Shown one piece after another: positions 53,221 through 62,760 of a stretch of 64,000 bases of DNA (position 1 is its first letter; every line of letters starts with the position of its first letter). The notes beneath the pieces were generated by a model. That model saw only the letters and a list, made by a program, of their open reading frames with translations. It did no database searches and was not told the origin of the DNA. Source of the DNA: Candidatus Methanoperedens sp. (GTDB taxonomy: Archaea; Halobacteriota; Methanosarcinia; Methanosarcinales; Methanoperedenaceae); NCBI GenBank assembly GCA_012026795.1, contig VEPM01000009.1:1-64000 (forward strand), in the 5' to 3' direction. Both the position numbers and the translations under genes were made by a program.

Positions 53221-54741
53221 ATGAAGAGATCAAAGATAGTATTAATTTTATTATGTTTCTTAATTCTATTTCTAGGCATAGCATCTGCAAAACAATTGGC
53301 TGTCAAGAAAGTTACGAATACGGATATAAGGACAGGTGACAGCGTCAATATTGCTCTTGAGTTTGAAAATCCTTTCAATAAGTCCGTACCAATTAAAATC
53401 CAGGATAACAATATCCTGGGGAATAATGGGCTTGAGATACAGTGTTACGAATATACTCTTCCTGATCAAGCGCACACAGGTGTTTCATACGATTTCCCGA
53501 TACAGGCATATTCAGCCGGGGAGTTTACGCTCGACCCTGCAACAGTTACTTATACAAATCCGGAAACAGGAACAGAGGAATCTGTAAAATCCGGGCCTGT
53601 TAAGGTTTCCATAAAACAGGGGCAAGCAACAGGGCAGCAGCAGGGTATTACCAAAATATACAATTGCGGCGGTGTGAGCATGCAAAGCACTTCCATGTCA
53701 TCAGGCAGCTCAACTTCAATTTCGATAAGCAGCGGCAGTCAGCAAACCGGCCAGAATAACAATCCGCAGCCTGCTGGTTCTCCTGAAAATATCCAGCAGA
53801 GCGCCCAGGATATGCAGAATATCAAACAGGAAATGGAGCGCCAGAAGCAGGAACAGCAGAAGATGCAAAATGAGTTAAGGGAAAGGATCGAGGGTAACAG
53901 CGATTTCCGGAAACTGGATGAGGAACTCCAAAAACAGGGATATGCGCCAGCTGACCAGGAAATAAAACCCGAATCAAATGACACCGGGAATTTTAATTAC
54001 AATTACAGGAAAGGTGAAGAGAGCGCCAACATAAGCGGCAGGATGAATGCCGGGAAGATGGAAAACATCACGAAACAGAGTACTGAAGATATAAAGAAAC
54101 TGGAGCAGTATATTGAGAGTAATGAGACATTCATGCAAATGAATAAGACGCTTTCAGATAAAGGATATAACCTGACAGGTAAGAATATTGATCTGAAAAC
54201 AAATATCAGCAGTTTTGAATATTCGTATGGTGACAGGCAGGGAAGGAATGCTTCGATCACAGGTAATGTGACAGGTGCAGGTGAGATAAAAGATATATCG
54301 CTAAATGAACCCCAGGCGCCATTCCCATACTGGATACTTGCTATTCTCCTTGTGCCTTTGCTCGGAATATATCTTTATTCAAAGTTCAGGAATGATGCAA
54401 AGCCTGTTGAACCTGTAAAAGAGATTATTTATGTTGATCCTAAGAAGAATGCTCTTTCAATGCTTGAAAAAGCAATAGATATGTTCAATAGCGGTATGCA
54501 ACGGGAGGCATATGTGGAGGCTTCACATGCTGTGAGGTCATATTTTAAGGGAACCTCAGGAATAAATGAACTGACAAGCAATGAGATAATTACGGGCATC
54601 CGTGGTTCAAAAGATGAGGGATATGTAAGGGATGTCAGGGAGTGTTTTATGCTCTGCGACCTTGTTAAATTTGCAAAATATGAACCGAATGCAGAGGATT
54701 TCAATCGGGTGGTGGAGTATGCGAAGAGGGTAATTGTATGA
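53221..54741 (+). CDS. BatD-like secreted/membrane protein with Gln-rich centre
   Basis: 506 residues: signal peptide (about 1-22), an Ig-like beta domain (about 25-130), a Ser/Gln-rich segment with a coiled coil (MERQKQEQQKMQNELRERIE), two similar 70-residue units (each with a DK/KQGY-type motif, LDEELQKQGYAPADQEI and MNKTLSDKGYNLTGKNI), a membrane helix near 365-383 and a cytoplasmic helical domain of about 100 residues. The layout resembles BatD plus a C-terminal DUF4129-like domain. It closes the MoxR operon. Confidence 0.75.
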   Translation: MKRSKIVLILLCFLILFLGIASAKQLAVKKVTNTDIRTGDSVNIALEFENPFNKSVPIKIQDNNILGNNGLEIQCYEYTLPDQAHTGVSYDFPIQAYSAGEFTLDPATVTYTNPETGTEESVKSGPVKVSIKQGQATGQQQGITKIYNCGGVSMQSTSMSSGSSTSISISSGSQQTGQNNNPQPAGSPENIQQSAQDMQNIKQEMERQKQEQQKMQNELRERIEGNSDFRKLDEELQKQGYAPADQEIKPESNDTGNFNYNYRKGEESANISGRMNAGKMENITKQSTEDIKKLEQYIESNETFMQMNKTLSDKGYNLTGKNIDLKTNISSFEYSYGDRQGRNASITGNVTGAGEIKDISLNEPQAPFPYWILAILLVPLLGIYLYSKFRNDAKPVEPVKEIIYVDPKKNALSMLEKAIDMFNSGMQREAYVEASHAVRSYFKGTSGINELTSNEIITGIRGSKDEGYVRDVRECFMLCDLVKFAKYEPNAEDFNRVVEYAKRVIV

Positions 54742-54803
54742 GCTCGTTCTTAAAGGAGCAGGTTTCAGCATTCATTTTTGTCTATTCGAGCCAATATCGA
54801 TAG
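54738..54803 (+). pseudogene. 21-codon frame coupled to the BatD-like gene, possible truncated gene
   Basis: An ATG overlaps the BatD-like stop (ATGA) and opens a frame MSSFLKEQVSAFIFVYSSQY ending after one more residue. The overlap is typical of a real operon member, but 21 codons are too few for a known protein. The gene that once followed may have been lost to a rearrangement. The next 115 bases up to the DUF429 gene contain nothing recognisable. Confidence 0.3.
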
Positions 54804-54921
54804 TATAATAACTAAAGCTTTTCTTTAAGTCAGCTATGCAAAATAGCGCGTTCAATGATCAAAGTATAATTGGATTAGAGAAGTTATACATAAATAACAT
54901 GGGGATTAGGGAGATGGCGGG

Positions 54922-55725
54922 ATGAAAACGGCATTTGGACTGGATATTGCCGGTTATTCTACAGGTAAATCTGGTTTTGTTCGGGCGGATAAAAAAGAAG
55001 ATTATTCTATTGAAATCACAGTATTTCGGAAACATGTGTTTGCTGATAAATGTAGTGCCAAAACTCCACTCGACGATGATATTGTTAAAAATGAAAAAGA
55101 ACTTTTGATAGCATGCTGCAAGAAAGGTTGTTTGCTTGTTGATATTCCTATAGATTTGCAGGAACTTCCGTGTCCGAATAATGTTGGATTTATCTGGGAA
55201 CTTGTTAAACGTCCCGTAGATTTTGCTTTTGGCGCCATGCCTCCATTAGCAGAGCGCATAGGATCTCCAGTGGCACGATTCTTAAATTTATTCTCATCTA
55301 TTAAAGAAGAATTTCCTCTTGGAAAACAAATATTTGAAACATATCCGGCAGGTTCCCTTAAGCTTCTGAATTTGCCATATAATAGATATAAAAAATCGCA
55401 AGCAGAATTCGAAAATGGGAGCTGGAAGGGTGGAAAAATAGCCCAAATTTCTCGATACTTAAAATTAACTTCAGAACAAAACATAACACTTAATGACGAT
55501 GAACTTGATGCGATTATTTGCTCAATCACGGGTGTTGTTGATGAGGAATATTGTCTTCAGGGAGATGAACTTGCAAATAAGATCAACAGTTTGATTTCAA
55601 ATGATAAACGATATACTGCGCCGAATGGTTATATTCTCCTTAAAAAGAGACCTGAAATTAGAATAAATATCACAACAAAGATTGTGAAAAATCAAAAGGA
55701 GTTGTTAAAGGACGTGGTTAGATGA
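54922..55725 (+). CDS. DUF429 family protein, predicted RNase H-fold nuclease
   Basis: 267 residues. The start MKTAFGLDIAGYSTGKSGFV has the first-strand aspartate of RNase H-like folds; LLVDIPIDL follows as the second acidic segment, and LNDDELDAIICSITG supplies the C-terminal acidic pair. FETYPAGSLKLL is a DUF429 hallmark. The family is predicted to be nucleases but lacks firm biochemistry. Its stop overlaps the start of the YhcG-like gene by four bases. Confidence 0.8.
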   Translation: MKTAFGLDIAGYSTGKSGFVRADKKEDYSIEITVFRKHVFADKCSAKTPLDDDIVKNEKELLIACCKKGCLLVDIPIDLQELPCPNNVGFIWELVKRPVDFAFGAMPPLAERIGSPVARFLNLFSSIKEEFPLGKQIFETYPAGSLKLLNLPYNRYKKSQAEFENGSWKGGKIAQISRYLKLTSEQNITLNDDELDAIICSITGVVDEEYCLQGDELANKINSLISNDKRYTAPNGYILLKKRPEIRINITTKIVKNQKELLKDVVR

Positions 55726-56684
55726 AGAAACGACCTGAAAAGACGAATATTGTGGCTATCACAAATACCCAAGATATGCTTATAATACCAGAAACGACGG
55801 CCCTCTTAAGCGATATCTGTTCTCTTATAGAAGCTGCGCGCAGGCGTGTTTCCACGACAGCTAATGCAGAAATGGTGCTGCTCTATTGGCATATAGGAGA
55901 CCGCATCCGAAAAGATATTCTCGGAATGGAACGCGCTGATTATGGGAAACAGATTGTCCAGACACTGTCTGGAAAATTGATATTGGAATATGGACGAGGT
56001 TATAGTAGAACTAACATATTTCATATGATCCGGTTTGCAGAGGTTTTCAGCGACCTGAAAATTGTCCAGACATTGACTGGACAATTAGGCTGGAGCCATT
56101 TCGTGCAGATAATTGCTCTTGATGACCCGCTTAAACGTGATTTCTATGCAGAAATGTGCAGGATCGAACACTGGAGCACCCGTACCCTGCATGCCAAAAT
56201 CGAGGGTATGCTTTATGAGCGTACAGCCCTAACAAAAAAGTCAGAGAAACTCATCACACAGGAGCTTGCCGCACTGCGCGATGAAGATCGCATGACTCCT
56301 GATCTTGTGTTTCGCGACCCCTATTTTCTTGATTTTCTTGACCTGCTATTTTATCACCGCAATATGCGCCGTCTGGTAGCGATTGAACTGAAACTTGGAA
56401 AATTCCAGGCGCAGGATAAGGGGCAGATGGAGCTATATCTTCGCTGGCTGGAAAAATATGAGAAGCGCGATGGTGAAGAAAGCCCGCTGGGTTTGATATT
56501 ATGCGCGGAGAAGACGGCAGAGCATGTTGAACTATTGCAGCTTGAGACAAGTGGGATAAGGGTTGCCGAGTATCTTACCGAACTCCCGCCGCGCCCGCTT
56601 CTTGAAGCAAAACTGCATGAAGCGATCAGTCTGGCGCATGAACAGATTGCAGCCCGTGAGGTTTCAGGGCTGGAGAGAAAGTGA
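55722..56684 (+). CDS. YhcG/DUF1016-type PDDEXK nuclease with an internal deletion
   Basis: 320 residues. The N-terminal DUF1016 helical domain is intact (AEMVLLYWHIGDRIRKDILG, GYSRTNIFHMIRFAE). In the C-terminal nuclease domain the sequence runs DPYFLDFL directly into DLLFYHRNMRRLVAIELKLG. In family members I know, some 45 residues lie between these two parts, containing a conserved helix and the GKGFAFVGRQ strand. The ELK of the catalytic motif and the aspartate before LLFYHR remain. The reading frame is open, so the product may be a damaged or modified enzyme. It is translationally coupled to the DUF429 gene. Confidence 0.8.
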   Translation: MKKRPEKTNIVAITNTQDMLIIPETTALLSDICSLIEAARRRVSTTANAEMVLLYWHIGDRIRKDILGMERADYGKQIVQTLSGKLILEYGRGYSRTNIFHMIRFAEVFSDLKIVQTLTGQLGWSHFVQIIALDDPLKRDFYAEMCRIEHWSTRTLHAKIEGMLYERTALTKKSEKLITQELAALRDEDRMTPDLVFRDPYFLDFLDLLFYHRNMRRLVAIELKLGKFQAQDKGQMELYLRWLEKYEKRDGEESPLGLILCAEKTAEHVELLQLETSGIRVAEYLTELPPRPLLEAKLHEAISLAHEQIAAREVSGLERK

Positions 56685-56731
56685 TGAGTGTGGAACTTGG
56701 AATCATATGTGCTCCAGCCCACAAACAGTAA

Positions 56732-56741
56732 CTATATATAA
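56732..56741 (+). promoter_or_regulatory. TATA box before the vapBC pair
   Basis: CTATATATAA is centred about 25 bases before 56762, so the transcript would start near the first GTG (56763) and the mRNA would be leaderless or nearly so. This gives vapBC a promoter separate from the nuclease genes upstream. Confidence 0.5.
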
Positions 56742-56771
56742 ATAGGTCACAATGTAGATAAGGTGGTAAAT

Positions 56772-57008
56772 GTGCCATATAAAACAATAAAAATCAGGGA
56801 TGAAACATACGAAAACATAAACGTCTTAATAAGTGACTTGATGAAAGAACTCAAAAGACCGGTATCCATTGATGAAGCATTGAGATATTTGCTCAAATGC
56901 AGAAAGAATAAGCCAAGTATGTTAGCTGGCGGCTGGAAAATGGATGAAAATGAAGTTGAAGAAATCAAAAAGGAATTAAAGGAAAGCTGGAAAAGATGGG
57001 AATTGTAA
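56772..57008 (+). CDS. VapB-type antitoxin
   Basis: 78 residues from GTG 56772, which has AAGGTGG as ribosome site; GTG 56763 adds three residues and would fit leaderless initiation. The N-terminus (YKTIKIRDETYENINVLISD) is a ribbon-helix-helix/AbrB-like DNA-binding element of the archaeal VapB/DUF217 kind. The Lys/Glu-rich C-terminal helix should wrap the toxin. It overlaps vapC by 13 bases. Confidence 0.75.
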   Translation: MPYKTIKIRDETYENINVLISDLMKELKRPVSIDEALRYLLKCRKNKPSMLAGGWKMDENEVEEIKKELKESWKRWEL

Positions 57009-57391
57009 TAGATACCGATATGCTGATCGACCTTCTCAGGAATAAGGAATATGCGGTCAGAAAGATAAAAGGGCTTGAGATAAACGAAGAACTTGCTACC
57101 ACGGATATAAACGCCTTCGAGTTGTACTTCGGAGCCTACAATTCCAGGGATAAGGAGAGGAATATCGCATCAACTAAGGTTCTCCTTAAAACCATGATTC
57201 TGCTCCACACGCAGGAGGAGAGTATGGAGACGGCCGGCAGAATTTTCGCACAAAGAAGGGCTAAGGGAAAAATGATTGAGATCAGGGACCTGCTGATAGC
57301 TTCAATTGCCTTGCAGAACGGATGTAAGCTTCTAACTAATAATAAAGCACATTTTGAAGGGATTGAGGGATTGTCTCTTTGTGATGGATAG
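56996..57391 (+). CDS. VapC-type PIN-domain toxin ribonuclease
   Basis: 131 residues. PIN-domain acidic residues are visible: IDTDMLIDLL (first Asp), INAFELYFGA (Glu), EIRDLLIASIALQNG (Asp) and a final TNNKAHFEGIEGL (Asn/His region). VapC toxins cut tRNA or rRNA when freed from VapB. The overlap with the antitoxin gene is typical. Confidence 0.88.
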   Translation: MGIVIDTDMLIDLLRNKEYAVRKIKGLEINEELATTDINAFELYFGAYNSRDKERNIASTKVLLKTMILLHTQEESMETAGRIFAQRRAKGKMIEIRDLLIASIALQNGCKLLTNNKAHFEGIEGLSLCDG

Positions 57392-57443
57392 AATTAATAA
57401 CACATCTTGCCATTAAACCTGAAAAACAAAAAACAGAGGTACA

Positions 57444-60400
57444 ATGCCAAAAAGATCCGATATCAAAAAAGTACTGCTTATAGGTTCAGGCCCTATAATG
57501 ATAGGACAGGGTGCAGAATTTGATTTTTCAGGCAGCCAGGCATGCCGCTCTCTTCGGGAAGAGGGAATAAAAGTTGTCCTTGTCAATAGCAATCCTGCGA
57601 CCATCATGACAGATACCGATATGGCAGATGCGGTTTACATCGAGCCGCTTGAACCTCAGATCGTGGCAAAGATCATTGAAAAAGAACGTCCTGATGGTAT
57701 TATTGCGGGTATTGGCGGGCAGACAGGTCTTAATCTGACTACTGAACTTGCAGAACTGGGAGTGCTTGAAAAATTCGGCGTGGAACTTCTTGGCACATCA
57801 TTGCAGGCGATCAAGGACTCGGAAGACAGGGATCTCTTCAAGAGAAAAATGATAAGTATCGGTGAAAAAGTCCCGCGCTCAAAAGCTGTGAACACACTTG
57901 AGGAAGCTGAGGCGCTAATCCAGGAACTTGGTCTTCCGCTCATTATCCGTCCCGCATATACCCTTGGCGGGGCGGGAGGGGGCATAGCCTATACAAAAGA
58001 AGAGCTTCTTGAAATAACAGAGCGGGGGCTTAAAAGGTCACGGATAAGCCAGGTACTGATCGAAGAGAGCATTATGGGCTGGAAGGAATTCGAGTATGAG
58101 GTCATGCGCGACAAGAATGATACCTGTATTGTGATATGCAATATGGAAAACATTGATCCCATGGGGATACATACGGGTGAATCGATCGTAGTAACGCCTT
58201 CCCAGACACTATCTGACGCCGATCACCAGAAACTGCGAAGTACATCAATCAAGATCATAAGGGCGCTTGGTATAGAAGGCGGATGCAATATCCAGTTCGC
58301 TGTACGCGATAATGAGGTCAGGATCGTGGAAGTCAATCCGCGTGTTTCGCGCTCATCCGCCCTTGCCTCCAAAGCAACGGGTTACCCGATAGCCCGCGTA
58401 ACTGCAAAGATCGCTATCGGTATGACACTTGATGAAATCACTAACAATATTACCAAGAAAACGCCGGCTTCCTTTGAACCCACTATTGACTATACTGTAG
58501 TCAAGATACCCCGCTGGCCATTTGACAAATTCGTAACAGCAGACAAGCATCTTACCACTGCAATGAAAAGCACGGGAGAAGTGATGGCGATAGGGCGCAA
58601 TATTGAAGAGTCGCTACAGAAAGCTATACGCTCACTTGAAGTGGATATGCACTTTGGCTTTAAGGAATGGAGCAAGGATGAAATCCTTGATATCTTGCGC
58701 CATCCCAACCATGAGCGCATGTTCGTCATTTACCAGGCATTGCGTGATGGGATACCGGCTGATGAAATTTCGAGAATTACCAATATTGATCCCTTCTTTA
58801 TCAGAAAGATCCGCAATATCATTGATATAGAGGATACGGTAAAAGCCGGCCTATCCCCGGAAAATCTCAGGAAAGCCAAACGCATGGGCCTGAGTGATGA
58901 AAGAATAGCATTTTTGACAGGAAAGACCCGCGAAGAGATAAACGACATGCGAAGGCATAATGGTATCATTCCGACCTTAAAGATGGTTGATACATGCGCC
59001 GCGGAATTTGAAGCGGCAACGCCATATTATTATTCGACCTATGAAGAACAATGCGAAGACATACCTTCGAATAAGAAAAAAGTCCTGATCATTGGCTCAG
59101 GCCCGATCCGTATCGGGCAGGGCATTGAGTTTGATTACTGTACTGTTCATGCGGTAACGGCGCTTCGCGAGATGGGTATAGAGACCCATATTTTGAACAA
59201 TAATCCTGAAACAGTTTCTACGGATTACGATACATCAGACAAATTATTTTTTGAGCCGCTGACGCTTGAAGATGTCATGAACGTGATTGACAGGGAGCGT
59301 CCATATGGCGTAATGGTTCAGTTCGGGGGGCAGACATCTGTGAACCTGGCCATACCCCTTAAGAAAGAACTTGACAGGAGAACTGACCTTAAAACCGTCA
59401 TCTTGGGGACCACGCCTGATGATATGGATATCGCAGAGGACAGGGGACGTTTTAATGCAATGATGAAAAAACTGGGAATATTCCAGCCCGAAGCAGGATG
59501 CGCCACAAATTATATCGAAGCTTTCAATGAAGCCAAAAGGATCGGATATCCGGTACTTGTGCGGCCATCATACGTTCTTGGCGGACGGGCCATGGAAATC
59601 GTATATGATGAACGCGACCTTGACCGCTACCTGAAAGAAGCCGTAAAGGTCTCGAATGAGCATCCGGTGCTTATCGATGATTTTCTTGACAATGCTGTGG
59701 AGATTGATGTGGATGCTATTTGTGATGGCAGGGACGTGCTGATCGGCGCAATAATGGAACATATTGAAGAAGCAGGAATTCATTCCGGGGATTCAGCCTG
59801 TGTTATTCCTCCCCAGTCCCTCAAACCGGAAATTCTCGCTATTGTTCGCGATTATGTCAAAAAGATCGCTATGGCTTTACGTGTCGTTGGAATAATCAAT
59901 ATCCAGATGGCAACGAAAAACGGGATCGTGTATGTTCTTGAAGCCAATCCCAGGTCAAGCCGCACAATCCCTTTTGTGAGCAAGGCTACGGGAGTTCCGC
60001 TTGCTAAAATCGCTGCAAGGGTCATGGCAGGGCATACACTGAAAGAGCTTGGGATTACAGGCGATATTACTCCGAAACATGTTTCCGTAAAAGAAGTCCT
60101 TTTACCATTTGATAAATTACCCGGGGCTGATCCGCTGCTTGGACCTGAGATGAAAAGCACAGGGGAAGTGATGGGTATAGACTACGATTTCGGAAAAGCG
60201 TTCTTCAAGGCCGAGTGGGCAGCAGATAATAAACTTCCCATGTCAGGTACTGTTTTCCTGTCGATCCGTGATACTGATAAAGTGCAAATAGTCGGCGTGG
60301 CAAGGAAAATGCAGGAAGCTGGACTTCATATTCTTGGTACCCGGGGAACAGCGCAATTTCTTGCGCAAAAGGGGATTAAGATAGAGGTCATAAAAAAGGT

Positions 60401-60638
60401 CAGCGAAGGCTTACCGAACGTGGTAGAACTTATTCATAACAGGAAAGTGGACCTGATTATTAATACTCCCACGAGCAAGCAGGCTGTTAAGGATGGTTTC
60501 CAGATCAGGCGTGCAGCCGTTGATTTCAATGTGCCTTATATCACAACTATCCAGGCTGCGCTTGCTGCTGCTGATGCTATTGAAGCAATGAACAGGGGCG
60601 AAATATCAATAAAATCGCTGGGTGAATACCATATTTAG
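57444..60638 (+). CDS. carB: Carbamoyl-phosphate synthase large subunit
   Basis: 1064 residues, full length. Two homologous halves: each begins with a glycine-rich GSGPI(M/R)IGQG(A/I)EFD(F/Y) motif (residues about 12 and 555) and contains an ATP-grasp domain ([12 protein letters not shown] and [12 protein letters not shown]). The C-terminal 130 residues are the MGS allosteric domain. CarB makes carbamoyl phosphate from bicarbonate, ammonia (from CarA glutaminase) and two ATP for pyrimidine and arginine synthesis. carA is not adjacent in this window, unlike in many archaea. The link to argG 48 kb away is functional only. Confidence 0.97.
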   Translation: MPKRSDIKKVLLIGSGPIMIGQGAEFDFSGSQACRSLREEGIKVVLVNSNPATIMTDTDMADAVYIEPLEPQIVAKIIEKERPDGIIAGIGGQTGLNLTTELAELGVLEKFGVELLGTSLQAIKDSEDRDLFKRKMISIGEKVPRSKAVNTLEEAEALIQELGLPLIIRPAYTLGGAGGGIAYTKEELLEITERGLKRSRISQVLIEESIMGWKEFEYEVMRDKNDTCIVICNMENIDPMGIHTGESIVVTPSQTLSDADHQKLRSTSIKIIRALGIEGGCNIQFAVRDNEVRIVEVNPRVSRSSALASKATGYPIARVTAKIAIGMTLDEITNNITKKTPASFEPTIDYTVVKIPRWPFDKFVTADKHLTTAMKSTGEVMAIGRNIEESLQKAIRSLEVDMHFGFKEWSKDEILDILRHPNHERMFVIYQALRDGIPADEISRITNIDPFFIRKIRNIIDIEDTVKAGLSPENLRKAKRMGLSDERIAFLTGKTREEINDMRRHNGIIPTLKMVDTCAAEFEAATPYYYSTYEEQCEDIPSNKKKVLIIGSGPIRIGQGIEFDYCTVHAVTALREMGIETHILNNNPETVSTDYDTSDKLFFEPLTLEDVMNVIDRERPYGVMVQFGGQTSVNLAIPLKKELDRRTDLKTVILGTTPDDMDIAEDRGRFNAMMKKLGIFQPEAGCATNYIEAFNEAKRIGYPVLVRPSYVLGGRAMEIVYDERDLDRYLKEAVKVSNEHPVLIDDFLDNAVEIDVDAICDGRDVLIGAIMEHIEEAGIHSGDSACVIPPQSLKPEILAIVRDYVKKIAMALRVVGIINIQMATKNGIVYVLEANPRSSRTIPFVSKATGVPLAKIAARVMAGHTLKELGITGDITPKHVSVKEVLLPFDKLPGADPLLGPEMKSTGEVMGIDYDFGKAFFKAEWAADNKLPMSGTVFLSIRDTDKVQIVGVARKMQEAGLHILGTRGTAQFLAQKGIKIEVIKKVSEGLPNVVELIHNRKVDLIINTPTSKQAVKDGFQIRRAAVDFNVPYITTIQAALAAADAIEAMNRGEISIKSLGEYHI

Positions 60639-60681
60639 AAATCATCCAATAAAATAATAAGCGTACACTGCTATTCTGAAT

Positions 60682-61545
60682 ATGACAAATATGGTTCATC
60701 TTGGTAAAATTGCCTTTGCTAATTGTGATTTTCCCTATTACGCAATAGAACACGGAAAGATAAGAACAGATGATATTGACATTATCGAAGCGCATCCTGT
60801 TGAACTTGCACGAAGACTGGATGCCGGTGAGCTTGATATAAGCCCGATATCATCGATCATGTATGCAAAACAGGATGACCTTCTTATATTACCTGGACTT
60901 TCCATTACTTCAAACGACTTTACAAAGAGCGTCCTGATATGCTCAAATGGGGAAATTGAAATATCCGGTTTTGAAGGAAAAACATTGTGCATACCTGAAA
61001 CTACTGCCAGTTCGGCTACTCTTGTTAAAATTATTTTGTGGTTAAAGGGAGTAAATGTAAAAATCAGGCAATGCAATGGGACTGATATTGAAAAGATGCT
61101 AAAACAGGGGGATGCTGCTCTTTTGATCGGCGATAGCGCCATTCATGCTATTGGAAAATACCGTATAATCGCTGACCTGGGGAATGAGTGGAAAAAACTT
61201 ACAGGGAAGAAAATGGTCTATGCACTCTGGGTAGTGAGGGGAGATTTTGCACGAAAATACCCTGGAAAAGTAAAATATGTCCATGATATCCTCCTCAGAT
61301 CAAAGGATTTCGGGTATAAAAATATTAACGGAATAGCCAGCCAGATAGGGCGGCAGAAAAATATCGATTGCAATTTCATGCGGGAATATCTTCACACGTT
61401 GAATTATGATTTCGATGAAGAGACTGTGGAAAGCCTCAAGCTCTTTTTTAAATATGCAATGGAATGCGGTGTCATTGGAGATGTGAATCTCAGGTTTTTC
61501 GATAAGTTGAATATGGATGACCACTATGATCATAGCAATGGATAA
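60682..61545 (+). CDS. mqnA: MqnA family protein, probable chorismate dehydratase of the futalosine pathway
   Basis: 287 residues with a two-lobed binding-protein fold typical of MqnA/MqnD: GKIAFANCDFPYYAIE at the start, VELARRLDAGELDISPISSI as the family hallmark, then SVLICSNGEIEISGFEGKTL and GDSAIHA. MqnA converts chorismate to 3-[(1-carboxyvinyl)oxy]benzoate, the first step of menaquinone synthesis by futalosine. No other mqn gene is seen here. Menaquinone is unusual in methanogens but is known in Methanoperedens, so this gene is a lineage hint. A non-menaquinone role within the family remains possible. Confidence 0.8.
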   Translation: MTNMVHLGKIAFANCDFPYYAIEHGKIRTDDIDIIEAHPVELARRLDAGELDISPISSIMYAKQDDLLILPGLSITSNDFTKSVLICSNGEIEISGFEGKTLCIPETTASSATLVKIILWLKGVNVKIRQCNGTDIEKMLKQGDAALLIGDSAIHAIGKYRIIADLGNEWKKLTGKKMVYALWVVRGDFARKYPGKVKYVHDILLRSKDFGYKNINGIASQIGRQKNIDCNFMREYLHTLNYDFDEETVESLKLFFKYAMECGVIGDVNLRFFDKLNMDDHYDHSNG

Positions 61546-61930
61546 ACGATGTATCCTTACGTTATTGATCATTGCCATATCGGGTTGTATTGATGATAAT
61601 GCCGACCTCATGACCGGTGCGAACCAGACAGTAATAAAAACACCAGCCGTCACTCCAACTCCGGGATTTCCAGTTCCTGAACCGCGGACAGTTTATGTTA
61701 AAATAAAAGGAAGCATGTTCAATCCTCTTGAATTAAAAATTGTAAACGGGACGACAATAAAATGGACGAATGCTGATAGCGCTTCGTATATAGTGAATGT
61801 GGATAATGTACAATCGCCAGTTCTTAATAAAAATGATTCGTGGAACCATACGTTCAATAAAACCGGGATTTTTGAATATAATTCCTCCAATCATCCGGCC
61901 ATGCCTCATGGGAAAATAATAGTTGAATAA
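61538..61930 (+). CDS. Cupredoxin-like lipoprotein with degenerate copper site
   Basis: 130 residues from the ATG at 61538, eight bases inside mqnA. Lipobox AISGC near residue 16, a Thr/Pro linker, then a cupredoxin barrel (VYVKIKGSMFNPLELKIVNG, TTIKWTNADSASYIVNVD). In type 1 copper proteins of this kind the ligands are the His after the Ala/Ser (SHTV) and the C-x2-H-x2-M set (YHCSIHPSM). Here the first reads SYIV and the second YNSSNHPAM, so one His and the Cys are missing. Copper electron transfer is therefore unlikely. A structural or altered metal site is more probable. Confidence 0.7.
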   Translation: MDKRCILTLLIIAISGCIDDNADLMTGANQTVIKTPAVTPTPGFPVPEPRTVYVKIKGSMFNPLELKIVNGTTIKWTNADSASYIVNVDNVQSPVLNKNDSWNHTFNKTGIFEYNSSNHPAMPHGKIIVE

Positions 61931-61950
61931 CAGATATATTTAATTGACTT

Positions 61951-62760
61951 ATGCCAGAAAACAGCAGAACATACAAAATAATTATTTTCATCCTCTCAAT
62001 ATTATTGATCGGATCATCTGTGTTTTTATTCGTAAGTCTTGAAGAAATAAAACAAAAAGATACATCTATCGCAGCTTTATCCGTTGAGGTAACATCGCAA
62101 AAACAACAAATTTCACAACTTGAATCTAACATCTCAGACCTGAAGGAAGATCTATCCAGGACAGAAATGCTCCTGAGGAACGAAACTCAAACACGCCAGA
62201 AGCTGGAAGGAGAGATCGTAAATCTTACGATGGTCACCAAAAGTGACTACGCAGTGCTTGGTGTCGATGATAATGATATCGGGCATGTGATACCTCTTGA
62301 AGTCATAATTAAAGATGGTAATGGAAAGTTGTTTCTTGACGTCGCCAATATTCTTGTTGATGAATCAATGCAATCATCCGCCCAGACCGCAATAAAAGTA
62401 GCCCGGGAAGCGACAAGGACAAGCCTTACCGATAAAGATATCCTTATAAATATCAAAGCACCCATCCAGGATGGGAAGTTGAGTATTTCAGGGGGCAGCG
62501 CAGGCGGAGCTATTACAATAGCAGCCATTGCGGCAATGAAGGGAATACAGCCGCGAGAAGATGTGCTTATGACAGGAACGATAAGAGAAGACCATTCAAT
62601 AGGACAGATCGGTGCGCCAAGGGCAAAAGGCATTGCTGCGCGTGAGAATGGCGTAAAGCTGTTCCTTGTGCCGCCCGGTCAAAAGGGAGAGGCAGGGGAT
62701 ATAGGGATAGAAGTGATGGAGGTCAGGACTATTGAAGAGGCTGTAAAGTATGCGATATGA
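61951..62760 (+). CDS. Membrane-anchored Lon-like serine protease (S16)
   Basis: 269 residues. One N-terminal membrane helix (about 8-28) and a coiled coil (SQKQQISQLESNISDLKEDL) precede a Lon-type proteolytic domain of some 180 residues. The catalytic Ser lies in SGGSAGGAI and the Lys in APRAKGIAARENG, the S16 Ser-Lys dyad. There is no AAA+ domain. Comparable stand-alone archaeal S16 proteins are known but poorly studied. It is 20 bases downstream of the cupredoxin-like gene. Confidence 0.85.
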   Translation: MPENSRTYKIIIFILSILLIGSSVFLFVSLEEIKQKDTSIAALSVEVTSQKQQISQLESNISDLKEDLSRTEMLLRNETQTRQKLEGEIVNLTMVTKSDYAVLGVDDNDIGHVIPLEVIIKDGNGKLFLDVANILVDESMQSSAQTAIKVAREATRTSLTDKDILINIKAPIQDGKLSISGGSAGGAITIAAIAAMKGIQPREDVLMTGTIREDHSIGQIGAPRAKGIAARENGVKLFLVPPGQKGEAGDIGIEVMEVRTIEEAVKYAI

